64,000 nucleotides of DNA from Tubiluchus corallicola (taxonomy: Eukaryota > Priapulida > Priapulimorpha > Priapulimorphida > Tubiluchidae): the NCBI GenBank assembly GCA_030141605.1, contig JAQGDQ010000130.1, forward strand, positions 267,974 to 331,973. The letters are read 5' to 3'. This document shows, piece by piece, positions 26,836 through 39,241 of this stretch (position 1 is its first letter; each line of letters starts with the position of its first letter). The translations under genes and the position numbers were made by a program. The notes below the pieces were generated by a model. That model was given only the letters and a program-made list of their open reading frames with translations, was not told the DNA's origin and did no database searches.

Positions 26836-28516
26836 TTAATCTAGTAGTTCCATTAGTGTTGAAATGTAAGTTTGAGCCATCAGAAGGGTGTCGAATTTTG
26901 AGAGCTGCCTGTCTTCCGCCGCTGGTACTACTTCTCGCAATCTGAAAAACAGATAAAAAAAATGTTGTTAACAATATAATTCCTATGGTAGTAATAGCAT
27001 TCGCGTTATTCACTTCATCTTAACTTTACCAAAAATAAAAAGATAAATAGGCAGAGTTTTTACGTAACTAATTGTCAGCGGGTGCTGGACCATATTTGAG
27101 CCATTCTTATGTTTATTCTGTCATAAAACATTATTCAGAGAATTAAAATAAGTTAAAAGCAGTCATAATTAAAGAAAAAACGATTCTAGTAATTGAGGAA
27201 TCCAAGGTTCAAAAATTGTCTTTTTCGCTGTTTGGTGACCAGTTTTTACCTATATCAGATGATAGAGGGGACCTTGATGCTTACTGCCTGGGTGGCAGTT
27301 CTAATTTTCATGTCGGCGTTGTGGGTGACACGGAGCCACTTCTAGGATCACCTCCAAAGACTCTTGATATAGGTACAAACACATTCTTTGGCCTCGTTTT
27401 GAACTTGGGCTTCAGGACTATATAAATATTCGTTTAGCCTTCTGCAAGTTGTGAAAAAACACTTAACGACAGAGGTTGCTTAATGTAGTTTGTTGTGGCT
27501 TGATCGGAACCTTGGAATCAGGGATAACTCTCTAAGGGTTCAGAAGGGCCTACGCCTACTCTTGAGAAGCTAAATAACCAGAAGCAGTATGATACATGTA
27601 ATTTTTCTGAAAGTCATTCATCCATTTACTGACCAAGCCCAGCTATTGTTTTTTAAGCGTACGCCGAGACCACTCAGCTATTTTTTGCCTTTACCTTATT
27701 CTTTAAGTTCTTGACAAATCAGTCAGGAAACTTCCAGTAAAAGCGCAAAATTTCTCTGTTATTTACAGTAAGAATAAATAAGCGATTAAGGGAGTGAGTG
27801 ACTGATTCACTAAATGAATGACTGACTGACTGACTGACTGACTGACCGGCTGACTGACTGGTTGACTGAGTGAGTGAAAGAGTGAATGAGAGAATGAATG
27901 AATGAATGAACAAATGAACGAACGAACTAACGAATGAATGAGTGAATGAATGACTGAATGAATAAATAAATAAGTGATACCTGTCAAAAGCTTTATTAAG
28001 ATTACACATCCTCTTCCTTTCCCTTGCGTTTGCCGCTAGTCGTTTTCTCCTGTATTCGGTGTGCCTTGAAGTGGCACCACTTTCAGAAGAGGTGACTGTG
28101 GTCTCAGAATGGTGTCTCGTGTGACTACCTCCTAGACATCGAACAGTGTCTTCACGTGTGACTTCTGTTAAACTACACGCATCACGTGACCCAGTAGATT
28201 CAAAGAAATCGTGCAAGATTGTCTGAGAATGTTGAAGTTCTGCGTCCATTGAACGTTCAGAGGTCGATTGCCAACATTTCTGTGGTACAATCACGTCAAC
28301 AGAATTGTCCAGGACATCACAGGATTGATGTAAAGTTTCAGGGAAATCAGCACCTACTTGTAGTTTCACCACTCGCATTCCTAGTGACGTGTTCTTCCTG
28401 TGTCTGCGACGTTGTCTTTTAAAACTGTTGTTTTTCGTCTGCTGTCCGTTAACAACACTTTTACTTACTTTGACTAGAGAAACATTGTCCGACGAAGGCA
28501 AATTCATAACGCACAT
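26836..28516 (-). CDS. Atonal-family bHLH transcription factor
   Basis: Two exons, 28516-27981 and 26941-26836, join in phase 2 (donor CAG|GTATCA, acceptor TTTTTCAG|A) and encode 213 residues. The bHLH occupies about residues 156-213. The basic region has RLAANARERKRM, including the E-box-contacting Glu of ANARER. Helix 1 is NLNKAFDRLREVVP. Helix 2 is QLSKFDTLLMAQTYISTLME. The protein ends LLD directly after helix 2, as Drosophila Atonal does. NARERxRM, LN.AFDRLR and LSK.xTLxMAQTYI place it in the Atonal/ATOH group, which specifies sensory and other neurons as heterodimers with E proteins. The intron splits helix 1 after FDR. The loop is one residue shorter than in ATOH1/Atonal or neurogenins. 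Residues 1-155 are Ser-rich with a basic patch (RQRRRHRKN, 34-42) and no known domain. The ATG at 28516 could be replaced by that at 28507, or the exon could be internal, because a CAG lies just upstream next to an (AAT)n array. Confidence 0.9.
27790..27972. repeat. Imperfect tetranucleotide array (TGAC/GAATGAATG)
   Basis: TGAC tetramers pass into GAATG/AATG tetramers within the intron of the atonal-like gene, starting about 10 bp past its donor site. The long Ser/His/Phe open frame reading out of the exon into this array is intron read-through. Confidence 0.9.
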
Positions 28517-28525
28517 ACCTGCAAC

Positions 28526-28765
<240 letters not shown>

Positions 28766-30179
28766 AACCATTGGCAAGCTAAAATTTCAAGTTTTTTTAA
28801 TTAAACACTATTTTAAAGTGGACGTTTTTCTTCGCCATCATTCTACAGCCATGGTTAGTCTACTAAATATCACAAAAATATATTATATATTAAATATATC
28901 ATGTTATTTTATTATATAAGCACCACAAAGTTTGTTTATTTGCTGTATTAGCATCACAGTCAAAATGTTTTAAAATTTTCTAAATGAAATTAGTTTAAAT
29001 TGTTTTACATTTCACCACTATCAGCACATTTTCCAAAAAATTCGATATGTGGTTACCTATTTCGTCACAGTTTTATCTCAGGTGAGTAGCAGGAAGAAAA
29101 CTTGCACCTGTCTGACACCTTCATGTCACGCTCACTAGTGGTAAATTGACTTAACTGTTTTGGTTTTTATAGCCATGCCCGTCGGGCGTGATTTTGTGCT
29201 TAGTTAATTGGATAACAACAAAGCAGTTGCTTTGTTAATCTTCTCTATAATGTCATATATGATAATTATGGACCCATACGTGGTATCTTGTCACATGCCG
29301 TGCAGCCAATCACCGTCTTTCTGGCTATTACGACTGGTAAACACACCCGTGCGTCATCAGGTGGTGAACAGTTGAAAGCAGCTGTGAACATGTATTTTGC
29401 AATCGTGGGAAAATAATGCAAAAGAGCCTCCATCCAATGGAATTCTTTCTCACTAAAGATGCTGTCACTTCTTTTAACACAAAGTTAATTTCTACATCGA
29501 AGCTGTACTGTGAAAATATTATTTCTTTATTTCGTTCATTTGTTCGTTCATACATTCATTCAAGCATTTTTCCATTCATTAGTTTTCATTCATGCATTCA
29601 TTCATTCATTCGTTCATTCATTCATATACTCAAAAATTCGTTCATTCATCCATCCAGTCATTCATACATTTTTTCATTCAGGCATCTTATGAAGCCTTAT
29701 TCAAAGTGCTTCACCGACTTGACTTCAAAAACCGGCTGTGTAATGTTTGAAAAAGAACACTAAGAATGCCACACGAAATTTATTTTTTTAGATTTGCTTT
29801 TTACTAAAATGAATCTACAAACTGAATTAAAATTTTGGTGTACCCCATAGTCTAAACTTCCAGCATTCATGTGCACGAACGTCTATAAACGTCTATAACA
29901 TTTGTAGTTAATCAATGTGAAATATTACAATCATGCTGGTAGCCACGTGACCTGTCAGTACTTTGAACTACTTAATATGTCTTCAAGCCAGAATGAATTA
30001 TTTATTTCATGTTAGAAACACATGCCACGCCTCAAATTAAACTAAAATTTAAATATATTGAATTAATTTTAATGGCGCCGCCTTCAGTTGTCAAAATCAA
30101 TTTGCTCTTTGTTGCGCTAAGAATTGACGAATGTAGTTTCCCACTGGGCAAGCTACTGTTTTCGTGACTAATTTATTTA
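28766..30179. other. Upstream flank of atonal-like gene; TTCATTCA array
   Basis: No gene seen. 29522-29690 is an imperfect TTCATTCA/TTCGTTCA tetramer array, complementary in type to the array in the atonal intron. Promoter elements of the minus-strand gene could lie here, but none is obvious. Confidence 0.5.
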
Positions 30180-30255
30180 GGGGAGACAGAGGGAGGGAGG
30201 CAGGCACGAAACAGAGAGTCAGAGAGAGGGACAGACAGAGACAGAGGGAGATAGA

Positions 30256-30299
<44 letters not shown>

Positions 30300-30386
30300 A
30301 AAAGCAAAAGGGAAGGGGAAGAGTGAGAAAGCGAAAGAGAGGGGGGAATAAAAAGAGAGAGAGTACGAGAGAGAAAGAGAGAGAGA

Positions 30387-30474
<88 letters not shown>
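30180..30474. repeat. (GA)n-rich microsatellite
   Basis: GA-rich sequence with two long pure GA tracts (about 30260-30298 and 30393-30472). The Arg/Glu frame is an artefact. Confidence 0.95.
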
Positions 30475-30477
<3 letters not shown>

Positions 30478-33400
30478 GAAATTATTAGAAAGCTTTTGCT
30501 AACTTGTATGAATAAATTACATATTTGTTCTTTTTACAAAAAGGTATGAAACTGATGAGTTAGCAAGACAGTGTTCCGTATACAGCCCTAGTGAATCATA
30601 ATCTTTTTCGGAATCTAATGCCTTTTTCTGTTTGCACCCCATTTTTTTCATTAGGAAATTATTCGGCAGTTATTACTGTAAAAATAAGTGCTGCAGTAAT
30701 GAATTTGTAGCACTCTCGATTTCAATTGAGTAGCCCGCATTATTTTCTTGCAATTACAGGTTCATGAAGTTCTCACGTTAACGAAGTTTTCACATTATTA
30801 TACCTTTGCTGGATGAAATGACATGAGATGACAGATTGACACAAGTCACATACTTATGTGAAATTCTGTTGAGCAGTTTTCTGATACGGGTCTGTGTCCT
30901 GCTTAATTACAGCTGCAACCGTTTGTGCAGATAAATTAATTTTTGCTATTGCATTGTATTGTAATATAAAATCATCGGCGTATAATAGTGAAACATAGTA
31001 AAAAGTCGTAAAAAAGTTGTTAATAAGTAAAAATAGTAAGAAGAGTAAAAAAGTAAAGTACTATCAGTACTTTCGGGGATAGATTCTTTATAGTCGTGCC
31101 CAAAAGTTCTCTTCGCGTGGCTGGCCGATCTATATATGTTTTTTAAAAGAAAGAAACGAATTGACATTGTGAGTGGAAGAGAATTTTGCGTTGTAGGCTA
31201 CACAACAACAAAAGAAACAAGTACTACGACGTGATTTAACTAGCAATTAGGAACGGCCAGTTTACTAGTTAAACTACGTATTTTGTGTGTGGCTATGAAT
31301 AAACACTGGATTAAAAGTACTCACTACAGTGCACATCTGTTTAGCCACATAAAACGATAATTTACGGACTCCATGGTAATAATAAGTTACTGAAGGAATA
31401 ATTATTACTAAAAATAATATAAAATTATTCGATTAATTGCCGTACAGTTAAGTTTTTTTCATGCGTGCATTATGGGTGACAGAATTGTTTAACGTTTAAC
31501 ATTCTAACTTAATCTTTAAATTTTTTAGTGATCTTTAAAAAAATAAAATGTTTGTTAGTAAATATTCGTGGATTCTAATTATTTCAACTGAAGAGAACTT
31601 GCTTCCATCTATTATGTAATTTAGATAGTATAAAAACATCACGTTAAAATTCCATTGCATATAAAATTGTTGCTACAGTTTTAAATCTCGTCATAAACGA
31701 ATGTACAGTTTTCGTAATTTGAAAATCAAAATGCACAATGTTCAGTGGCTTTTCTTAGTACTACTTAATATAATGCAAATAACTGTTACTTACATTTCAT
31801 TCTCATCAATACCCGTAATTAAGCAGACTCCTCTTGTTTTCAACCGAACCACTTATTTCGAGCAGTAACACATTGAAGATTAGTTTTTCTTGTATCTTAG
31901 GTTTTGTGACAGCTTTGTGATTGAGTTTTCGGATCTCAAAACATATGATCTTACTTGCCCAGCATTATCATCCATCTTATTCAAATAATTATTCATATTG
32001 ATTAACATGCATTTGAATTTTATAATAGGCCTGTAAAAATATATTAATATTATTTTTTAATGATGTACTACTGACGACCTGTTTTACATAGTGCCGAGCC
32101 ACCAAAACTAAATTCTGTAAATAAACAATATATGAGGCCAGTGTTTTTTAGTCCGCTGCCCTCATACATTTTCTTCAATAAAAGTAGTTTCATTAATGGC
32201 TAATTTGTATTGTATTACACGTGTGAAATAAATAGGTCTTATATATGTCTTATATCAAATCTGCGCACATTTGTCTGGCACTACAATCGTAAGGCAGCGA
32301 AATTAACTTTCTTATGCATTTCTTGTAAGTCACGTTAAAATCATTATAAATGTACGAATAAAAAATTTTCCAAAGAGCAGCACCATATATACAAGTACGA
32401 TAGCTTCTGAACAATCATTTTTTTGCATGTTCACTACTATTGTTAAAATTCCGAATAACAATATTTGTTCTAGCTACTGACACTTGTGGCTACTGGGTAC
32501 TGATGTCATCATTGTCAGTACGTTTTGCTGAGAATGATGGTACCATTTTACTTATTAACTTTTTACTAAGTCTAATAACTGCAAAAAACAACTGAAGCAA
32601 TATCCTTGTTAAACCTTGTCTGAAAAGCCTATTCATATTCACAAACGTAAACAATATACTGCCAGTAAGCTTATACCCAATTTAGCTGATAATATCTTTA
32701 TATTCTCAGAGTAAATAGAGACATTGTGACGATTTGTTGACACAACATTTTGATACCGTCCCTCTTTTTGATGAACCTGGACCTTTTGAGGAGATCGCAC
32801 AACCTCGGGTCACGAGACACGATTCAAGTTTTGTTTTCTGAAAGCTAACAAATGTTTATCCACTCAATACAGTTGAGGTTAATTTGTTTGTAAAAATGCG
32901 CAGAGAAATTGGTGCAAGTGCATCGTCATTGTTGCGCTGATTGACAATTATTGTGCTGGGATGCTGCATAATAATTATTGCAATTATGTCGGACTCGCTT
33001 ATGGGTTTCTGTTTCGAATTTCGTGCTGTTTTGTTTGAATAAACGGCTGGATTTCGTTTCCCACGCGTTCTGCTAAAAATTGTACAAATTATTGAGTGAA
33101 ATCACGTTAAACGTTTCGTTTGTTTCAATTTTCTGTCTTAACAGAAACTATGTTTTAGTCTTTTCATTTTTCATCAGTTATTAGCGCAAAACTGGTAACA
33201 CTTTGCATCCTAGTAAGGCTTTCTTATCAAACAAAAGTTTTTTAAATTACATACAGTTAAAAACAATGATTTGAAATTTTATCACATTTCACAGAACGAA
33301 TAATTTTCTACGAGTTAAAATAGAAATGCCAGCATAACCAGAATTGGCATTAACACCATTGTGCAGTTTTATTCGCTTCCTTTTCGACAGTTATTTAAAA

Positions 33401-36400
33401 TAAAACATACAAAATATCCAATTTTCCGATTATTCACTAACAATTTCATAAGAACTATAAGTAATTTCAAAAATAATTTGTCCATGAAAAAATCTAACCA
33501 TACTAAATCAGTAATTAGTTAAAAACTCAATTCCTTGATCAAAATAAATTAAAAATTATAAATGGCCATTTACATAGCAAAACTGTCCACATCCAATATT
33601 TATGTAATGTCTATAATGTACTAATAAAATCGTAAGAAAATATCAACATAATAAAAAGTTATGTAGGCAATATGGTATATTGACATTTTTGCTATATTGC
33701 TTAACACCTATGATGAAATCCACAATGGATTTCGAAATATTTTTTTTGTTTTTTGTAAGAAAGAATAAAACTGCCATCCATGAATCCGGCTATGATTTTT
33801 GTTGTGTTGATATGTTCAATAATGGGTGCCAAATCATTTAAGATTGTAACAAAATTACCCGAAGTTTTTAGTATTTACATAAAACCATCATCTGACGTAA
33901 AGTGGCTTTAAAAAGGAAAAGTTCGCGATAGTTTCATATTGATTCTGAACGTTTTCATAATGACGGTATTAAACCGTTTAAACACAGCCGTTCATCATAC
34001 ACGTTTTTGTTGATTAGACGTTAATTAATTCGCATTTTTCATTTGACCCAACAAATGTATTTTACTTATTTTTAAAACTGTTAACTATAACTACAATTTT
34101 ATTAACATTTTCCCGAGGAATCGAGAATTAGTTACTGCTGACAGGTTGAAGAAGCAGCTGCTCTGCGCCTACAAACAGTATTTTGTCTCCAGTCATGTGT
34201 TGGTCACGTGTCAGTCACGTGCATAATTTACTGGTCGGGAAACAGCTGAAACACGAAAGCGTTGGAGAACCAATCTGCGAAATTAGTCTGATTAAGATGT
34301 TAGATTATTCATTAACATCGATAGAGACGTGTACTCTGATATTTTCCCGGGACGACACACACTCAACTCTTATTGCAATTTTTTTCCACGCCTTTATGCA
34401 AACTTATTTTACGAGCTATGCCACCACTCAAACTGTGTCGCACTCTACTTAAGCATTTTAAAAAACTGCACTCGCGATCGCATTTCAACGAAAAAAGCTC
34501 TAATACGTTAAAGTGATTAATTCCTTTATTTTTAAATAATTACAAAACATGTACGATTTTAGTCGTTTTTCACTCAAATATTGTTGTTGCGGGATTGCCT
34601 GGCGTGACAGCATCCTGACACTCCAGTCCCCAATGGAGAAACTTGAAATTGACGCTTACAAACAAATATCTTCTACTGGAGCTAAAATATCTTTAATTAA
34701 GTCGTAAGTGATAAAAATGATTTCTTTCAATAAAAAAAACTAATTCCTGCTCACCAAAAAAATTTTAATTTCAATATTAATAATTTTTTATAAATAAAAC
34801 AATCAAACTGTTACAACGGAAGCAATAATTCTTTTTACGAAAGTCAAGATTGATTTCATTGTAATCCAATAAACAACTGATTACAATTTTCGTTTAATCG
34901 CTAGTGGCAGGTCAAAATTTTTAACCCTTTCCACTTCTCAAATGTAAAAATTTGCCTACCATTATACGCTGAAGTCTGACAATACCTTAATTTTGTATTA
35001 ACTAAATAATGAACGAGTGTCATTAGCTGTGTGATATATGACAATTATTCTGATATTTGTGGTCACGGTACAATAAATGTTCACTGGTATCAGATTGCAT
35101 TGTGTTCCTTTCACTCCCACATTACTATTTCAAAACATTAAGCGCATCTAACTGATGCAGAAAAAATGAACATTACGTGTGTGGTTAGTATAATAGTAAA
35201 GGATTGCTGCGTGCGGCGTGTCATAAATTCAGTAAAACGGGCGAGGCATAAAATTGTGTTGAAACGACAGCAAGCTCTCAATAATCACTTGAATGGCTGC
35301 TTTATTAACAGATCGAGAGAGCTTGTTGATGCTTAGTACTGTCTGAATAAGCCTAGTTATCTAACAGGTGCTTGGAAAAAGCCATGCTTGGTATAAACGT
35401 AATGGTTCAAGTGAGAATGCTTCAACTTGAATATTTCAAATTTAAACAAGGTGGTGAAACTTAATGACCCTGTTTAATTACCTTTCTTTTCTATGACTTA
35501 CCATCAATCGTTACTTTTTTGAAGAAATAAAAATATTTTTTAAATGATTGAAATATAAATAATACTTAATTATGAAATATAAGCTATATAAGCAAAACCG
35601 TACGTGATAATAAGAATGATATAATTTCTACTAATCAAAGTTTGATTGTTGTAAGATTTTTTAGCGTAATGGCAAATCTATTTACACTATGATTAAACTA
35701 ATGTTAAATTAAACCATAAAATCTCGTCTTTCAAGTTCCTAAACGCTGCGCAAAAAATCTCACAAAAATCTCGTCAAAAATTACAATTAGCACATGTAAA
35801 TATAAAACATTATAAAATATATATAAAGCTTTTAGTTGCGCGAACCAATAAATTGTTACTCAGAATTACTAAACAGAGGCATAAATAAATTGGCATGCCT
35901 ATGAAAATAAGCATGTTTTGAACATAATTTAACAGATTTAACTTAAACATTACTGTGATGTCCAAATTGATTTTGGATAATTTGAAAACATTTAACTTTG
36001 TTTTTTGTGCTTAAATGCAAAAATGGAGCTAAAAATGTATTCATGTTCCACAATCACAAACATTGTATTTTAAATGCCATTCAGACTCGTGTACCTACTA
36101 TAATTTTATGATGACTGCTTATTATTTCTGCAACAAAAAAGGCTATCGTCAAGAAACCTCACTCCCACGTCCAACCCTGCCACGCCTACCGCCCTTCAAC
36201 TTCTTAATTCACCAGTCGTTTAATGACACCAAGCGCGTGACCCCCTCTAGGAGTTTGACCAATATCCCCAGAACCCCGCAATTATCACATTAGACCATCG
36301 TGACGTCACGCTGCTGGAAATACAACAAAAACTGCTCGATTAATTACCTTATAAGAGATATAACGTCACTCCCCGGGGCGTAATAATGGCCTGATTGTGT

Positions 36401-36737
36401 GCAAAAAGTGAAAATATAGGCTTGTTGATGGGTACCGCAGCGTTTGACAGATAGGGTCGTGGGAATCGTAGTTTTCCCTCTTTTTACCGAGATTTTTAAA
36501 GCCCGGATCCTTTTAACTTTATTTGATCCTGTGTTTTGTTCAATATGCTATGAACAAGAAAAGCTAGACAGCAGAAGGAAATTAACGATTTTCAAAGACG
36601 TCTCTATAGAAAATGTTAGTGATAAAAATGGCCTCACAGAATATCCAATGATGATCTGTATAATGTGGTCAGGAAGGTAAAATGCATGACATTTCACATC
36701 GTCTCAATTTATCTTCAGGTGAAACACAAAGGAATCT
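30475..36737. other. Gene-poor AT-rich region
   Basis: No coding sequence recognised on either strand. Two CACGTG E-boxes in the context GTCACGTG lie at about 34203-34222. A CRE-type palindrome TGACGTCA lies at 36301-36308. Frames at 34183-34452, 36063-36293 and 36444-36680 carry no motif I recognise. Confidence 0.45.
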
Positions 36738-36842
36738 TTTATTTATTTAAACTTTATTTCAGTATATAAGAATACTATATAAAAGTTAAAATTTACATTG
36801 AAAACAAAGAAATACTACAGTCATGCACTACTAGAAGAATAA
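36738..36842 (-). repeat. Dispersed repeat B, copy 2
   Basis: Same orientation and block order as 7215-7345: T-rich start, TTTATTTCAG, TATATAAAAGTTAAAA, AGAAATACTACAGTCATG. Probably a retroelement 3' end on the minus strand. Confidence 0.55.
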
Positions 36843-36909
36843 TTAAAAGAATAATTAAGAGTTATTAAAAGAAATTATCGCGTGCAATTACTAATACTAT
36901 TTTTTACAT

Positions 36910-36920
36910 TATATATATAT

Positions 36921-36951
<31 letters not shown>

Positions 36952-36985
36952 TATGTATATGTATATATGTATGTATGTATGTATG
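36910..36985. repeat. (AT)n / (TATG)n microsatellite
   Basis: TATATACATATAT passes into TATGTATGTATG. Confidence 0.9.
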
Positions 36986-38865
36986 ATTTAATTCATATAA
37001 TGTATGATATCTTATATCAAATTATTATATGATATAATATATAATATGCAAATAAAATATAAGACGGTTTTATTATATTTAATATGATCTATTAAGACAT
37101 TACACAAAAAAGAATGCAAGCATGTAAAAAAACGCAGAAGCAGAGCAGATAAAAACACAAGTGAGAAACACAGAAGCATAAAATTACTGGCCACAGTTAC
37201 ATATCAGAGTGGGACACTTCAGAAACTAATGCTGTTTTATCCTTTTAGTGTGACGCACAGAAAATTAGTATTAGTAATTCACGTGATAGTTTAATTTTTT
37301 GTCTTTTGCCTGAAGACAAGCTATACTGGAAATTTGAAACGTAGCGTCTTTTCTTTCCTTTTTCTCTGTTTTAACAGTTGGATTTTTTATAAGCCATTGT
37401 TATTACACTTGCCACAAAGAATTAGCTAGTGTTATTTAAGAACTAATCTAATTTTCTTGAAGGCATATTCTTTGGCTGTCTGTTTAGTGAAAACTGAAAC
37501 AAAGCACAGCAAACATTGTAAACCTAACGAACAGCTATATAAAGGGAGTAAACTAACATACACAATGTACAGAATGAAAATGTTATAAATTAGCACGTAA
37601 ATAAATAAATAAAATATGCTTCGACGTACAGTTTGCTGCCTTGCGTTACTGCATTTAGAAGTTAACGCGCTTTTAACATCGAGTTGAAACAACTGTTTCA
37701 ACAACAAAATTTAAATATTGCGTTATAAGAATATTTAAAACGTTTAAAAATGATTTTATTGAGATTTACAGAAAATGATCTCATCGCGTTTAAAAACATA
37801 TTGATAAAACTGCGATTACAAAATAATGTAATTAACTTTTAACCTGTGGCATTATACAAAAAATACATGTTATTTAAAAAACAAAATAAATGGATATGGG
37901 TCGTAAACCTGAATTTTAGTCCTTGTCACTTTAAACTTTATCCATTCCTACAAAAGTAAACTTTGTGAGTGACACTCCTATATTGTAAACAGACCAGAGT
38001 TAAGCAATTAATTAACTGTAAATAACTTTCATTAAGCTTAATTAAAATTTATACTCCAAGGTGTATCTAACTTACTGAATGCACCTGGTTACAGAGAGTA
38101 GCATCTATTATTAACTTGTTACACTTTTACTCTTTAATGAGGTGTTGATGCATTTGAGCAATAGAGACAGATTTATGTTGCCTTCTGTAGTTTAACCTAC
38201 ATTAGTGTTAATGAAAATGTAATCAAAAAGTCAGTATCTTGAATTCTGTATACAGAATCATCACATAGAATAATTCGCTGTCTAGATAGGTAAGTGCGCT
38301 TTGAATGTGTTATTTTGTTTATTTATTTGCTTACTTGTATAGCGATGACTTGACTAGAAGAGGGCCCCTGGTGTAATGATGGTAACTACGACAATGACGA
38401 CGACGACTATTACGATCATGATAGTTGAAAAATAAGTTTGTTTAGTAAAGAAGATGATAGCAGTGAGATTAATTTATAATACAGCCTATAGATAAGATGT
38501 AATGTGTACATTATGTCGGTTTGTTAGGCTACTACCTTTTTTTAATAGATATTACCGTTTGCATTTACCAATTAATAAAGTAATTAAGAGATTGTTTTAG
38601 AAAATAACAATTAATGTGATTTGTCAAGGAAAAAAAGTTGTATAAAATTTCACACAAGAAGGGACTTGATGCAAAGGTCTTGCTATTAGAACTCACCTTT
38701 TCAATGATTAGTTTGTTTTTAGTTCAGCTATCTCCCTCCGGATTTTTGTTTTTATAACAGACACCTTTTTTCGAAGTGTAATTAACTTATTATCAATTAC
38801 CGTTAATAATTTTTATGCTGTAATTAATTAGTCTTGCTTTGAACAAAATTGCTATCAAAACCAGT
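36986..38865. other. Upstream flank of the tubulin gene, no gene seen
   Basis: AT-rich, with no recognisable exon. The minus frame at 37432-37707 shows no motif. This region should include the tubulin promoter. Confidence 0.4.
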
Positions 38866-39163
38866 ACCTGTATCTGTATCTGTATCTGTATCTGTATCTG
38901 TATCTGTATCTGTATCTGTATCTGTATCTGTATCTGTATCTGTATCTGTATCTGTATCTGTATCTGTATCTGTATCTGTATCTGTATCTGTATCTGTATC
39001 TGTATCTGTATCTGTATCTGTATCTGTATCTGTATCTGTATCTGTACCTGTACCTGTACCTGTACCTGTACCTGTACCTGTACCTGTACCTGTACCTGTA
39101 CCTGTACCTGTACCTGTACCTGTACCTGTACCTGTACCTGTACCTGTACCTGTATCTGTATCT
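38866..39163. repeat. Two-part hexanucleotide array, (CTGTAT)n then (CTGTAC)n
   Basis: About 29 copies of CTGTAT (to about 39042) change abruptly to about 18 copies of CTGTAC, then two CTGTAT copies close the array. It ends about 80 bp before the tubulin start codon. All long Cys/Ile or Val/Ser frames here are artefacts. Confidence 0.97.
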
Positions 39164-39199
39164 ATCTATGTCATTTCATTTTATTATCTACCAGTAGTT

Positions 39200-39209
39200 C
39201 ATTTTTCAG
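39200..39209 (+). promoter_or_regulatory. Possible splice acceptor in the tubulin 5' UTR
   Basis: TCATTTTTCAG|G ends at 39209, 32 nt before the tubulin ATG. It fits either a 5' UTR intron or a spliced-leader acceptor. The sequence alone cannot decide. Confidence 0.3.
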
Positions 39210-39241
39210 GTTAGTTTATTGGTGAAAAAAGCCTTCCAAAC

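Noticed and set aside
27216-27425. Plus-strand frame with coding-like composition between bHLH exons
   Set aside because: TTG start, no recognisable family, and it lies antisense inside the bHLH intron. It could be an old transposon piece but cannot be supported.
34203-34222. Paired GTCACGTG E-boxes as a promoter
   Set aside because: Two E-boxes alone, with no gene nearby, are not enough.
36301-36308. CRE palindrome TGACGTCA as a regulatory site
   Set aside because: One 8-bp match in 64 kb with no adjacent promoter may be chance.
38866-39163. CRISPR-like array
   Set aside because: Units are 6 bp with no spacers, and the genome is eukaryotic.
38839-39225. Cys/Ile/Thr and Val/Ser repeat proteins of over 100 codons
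   Set aside because: They are translations of a hexanucleotide microsatellite, open in several frames.
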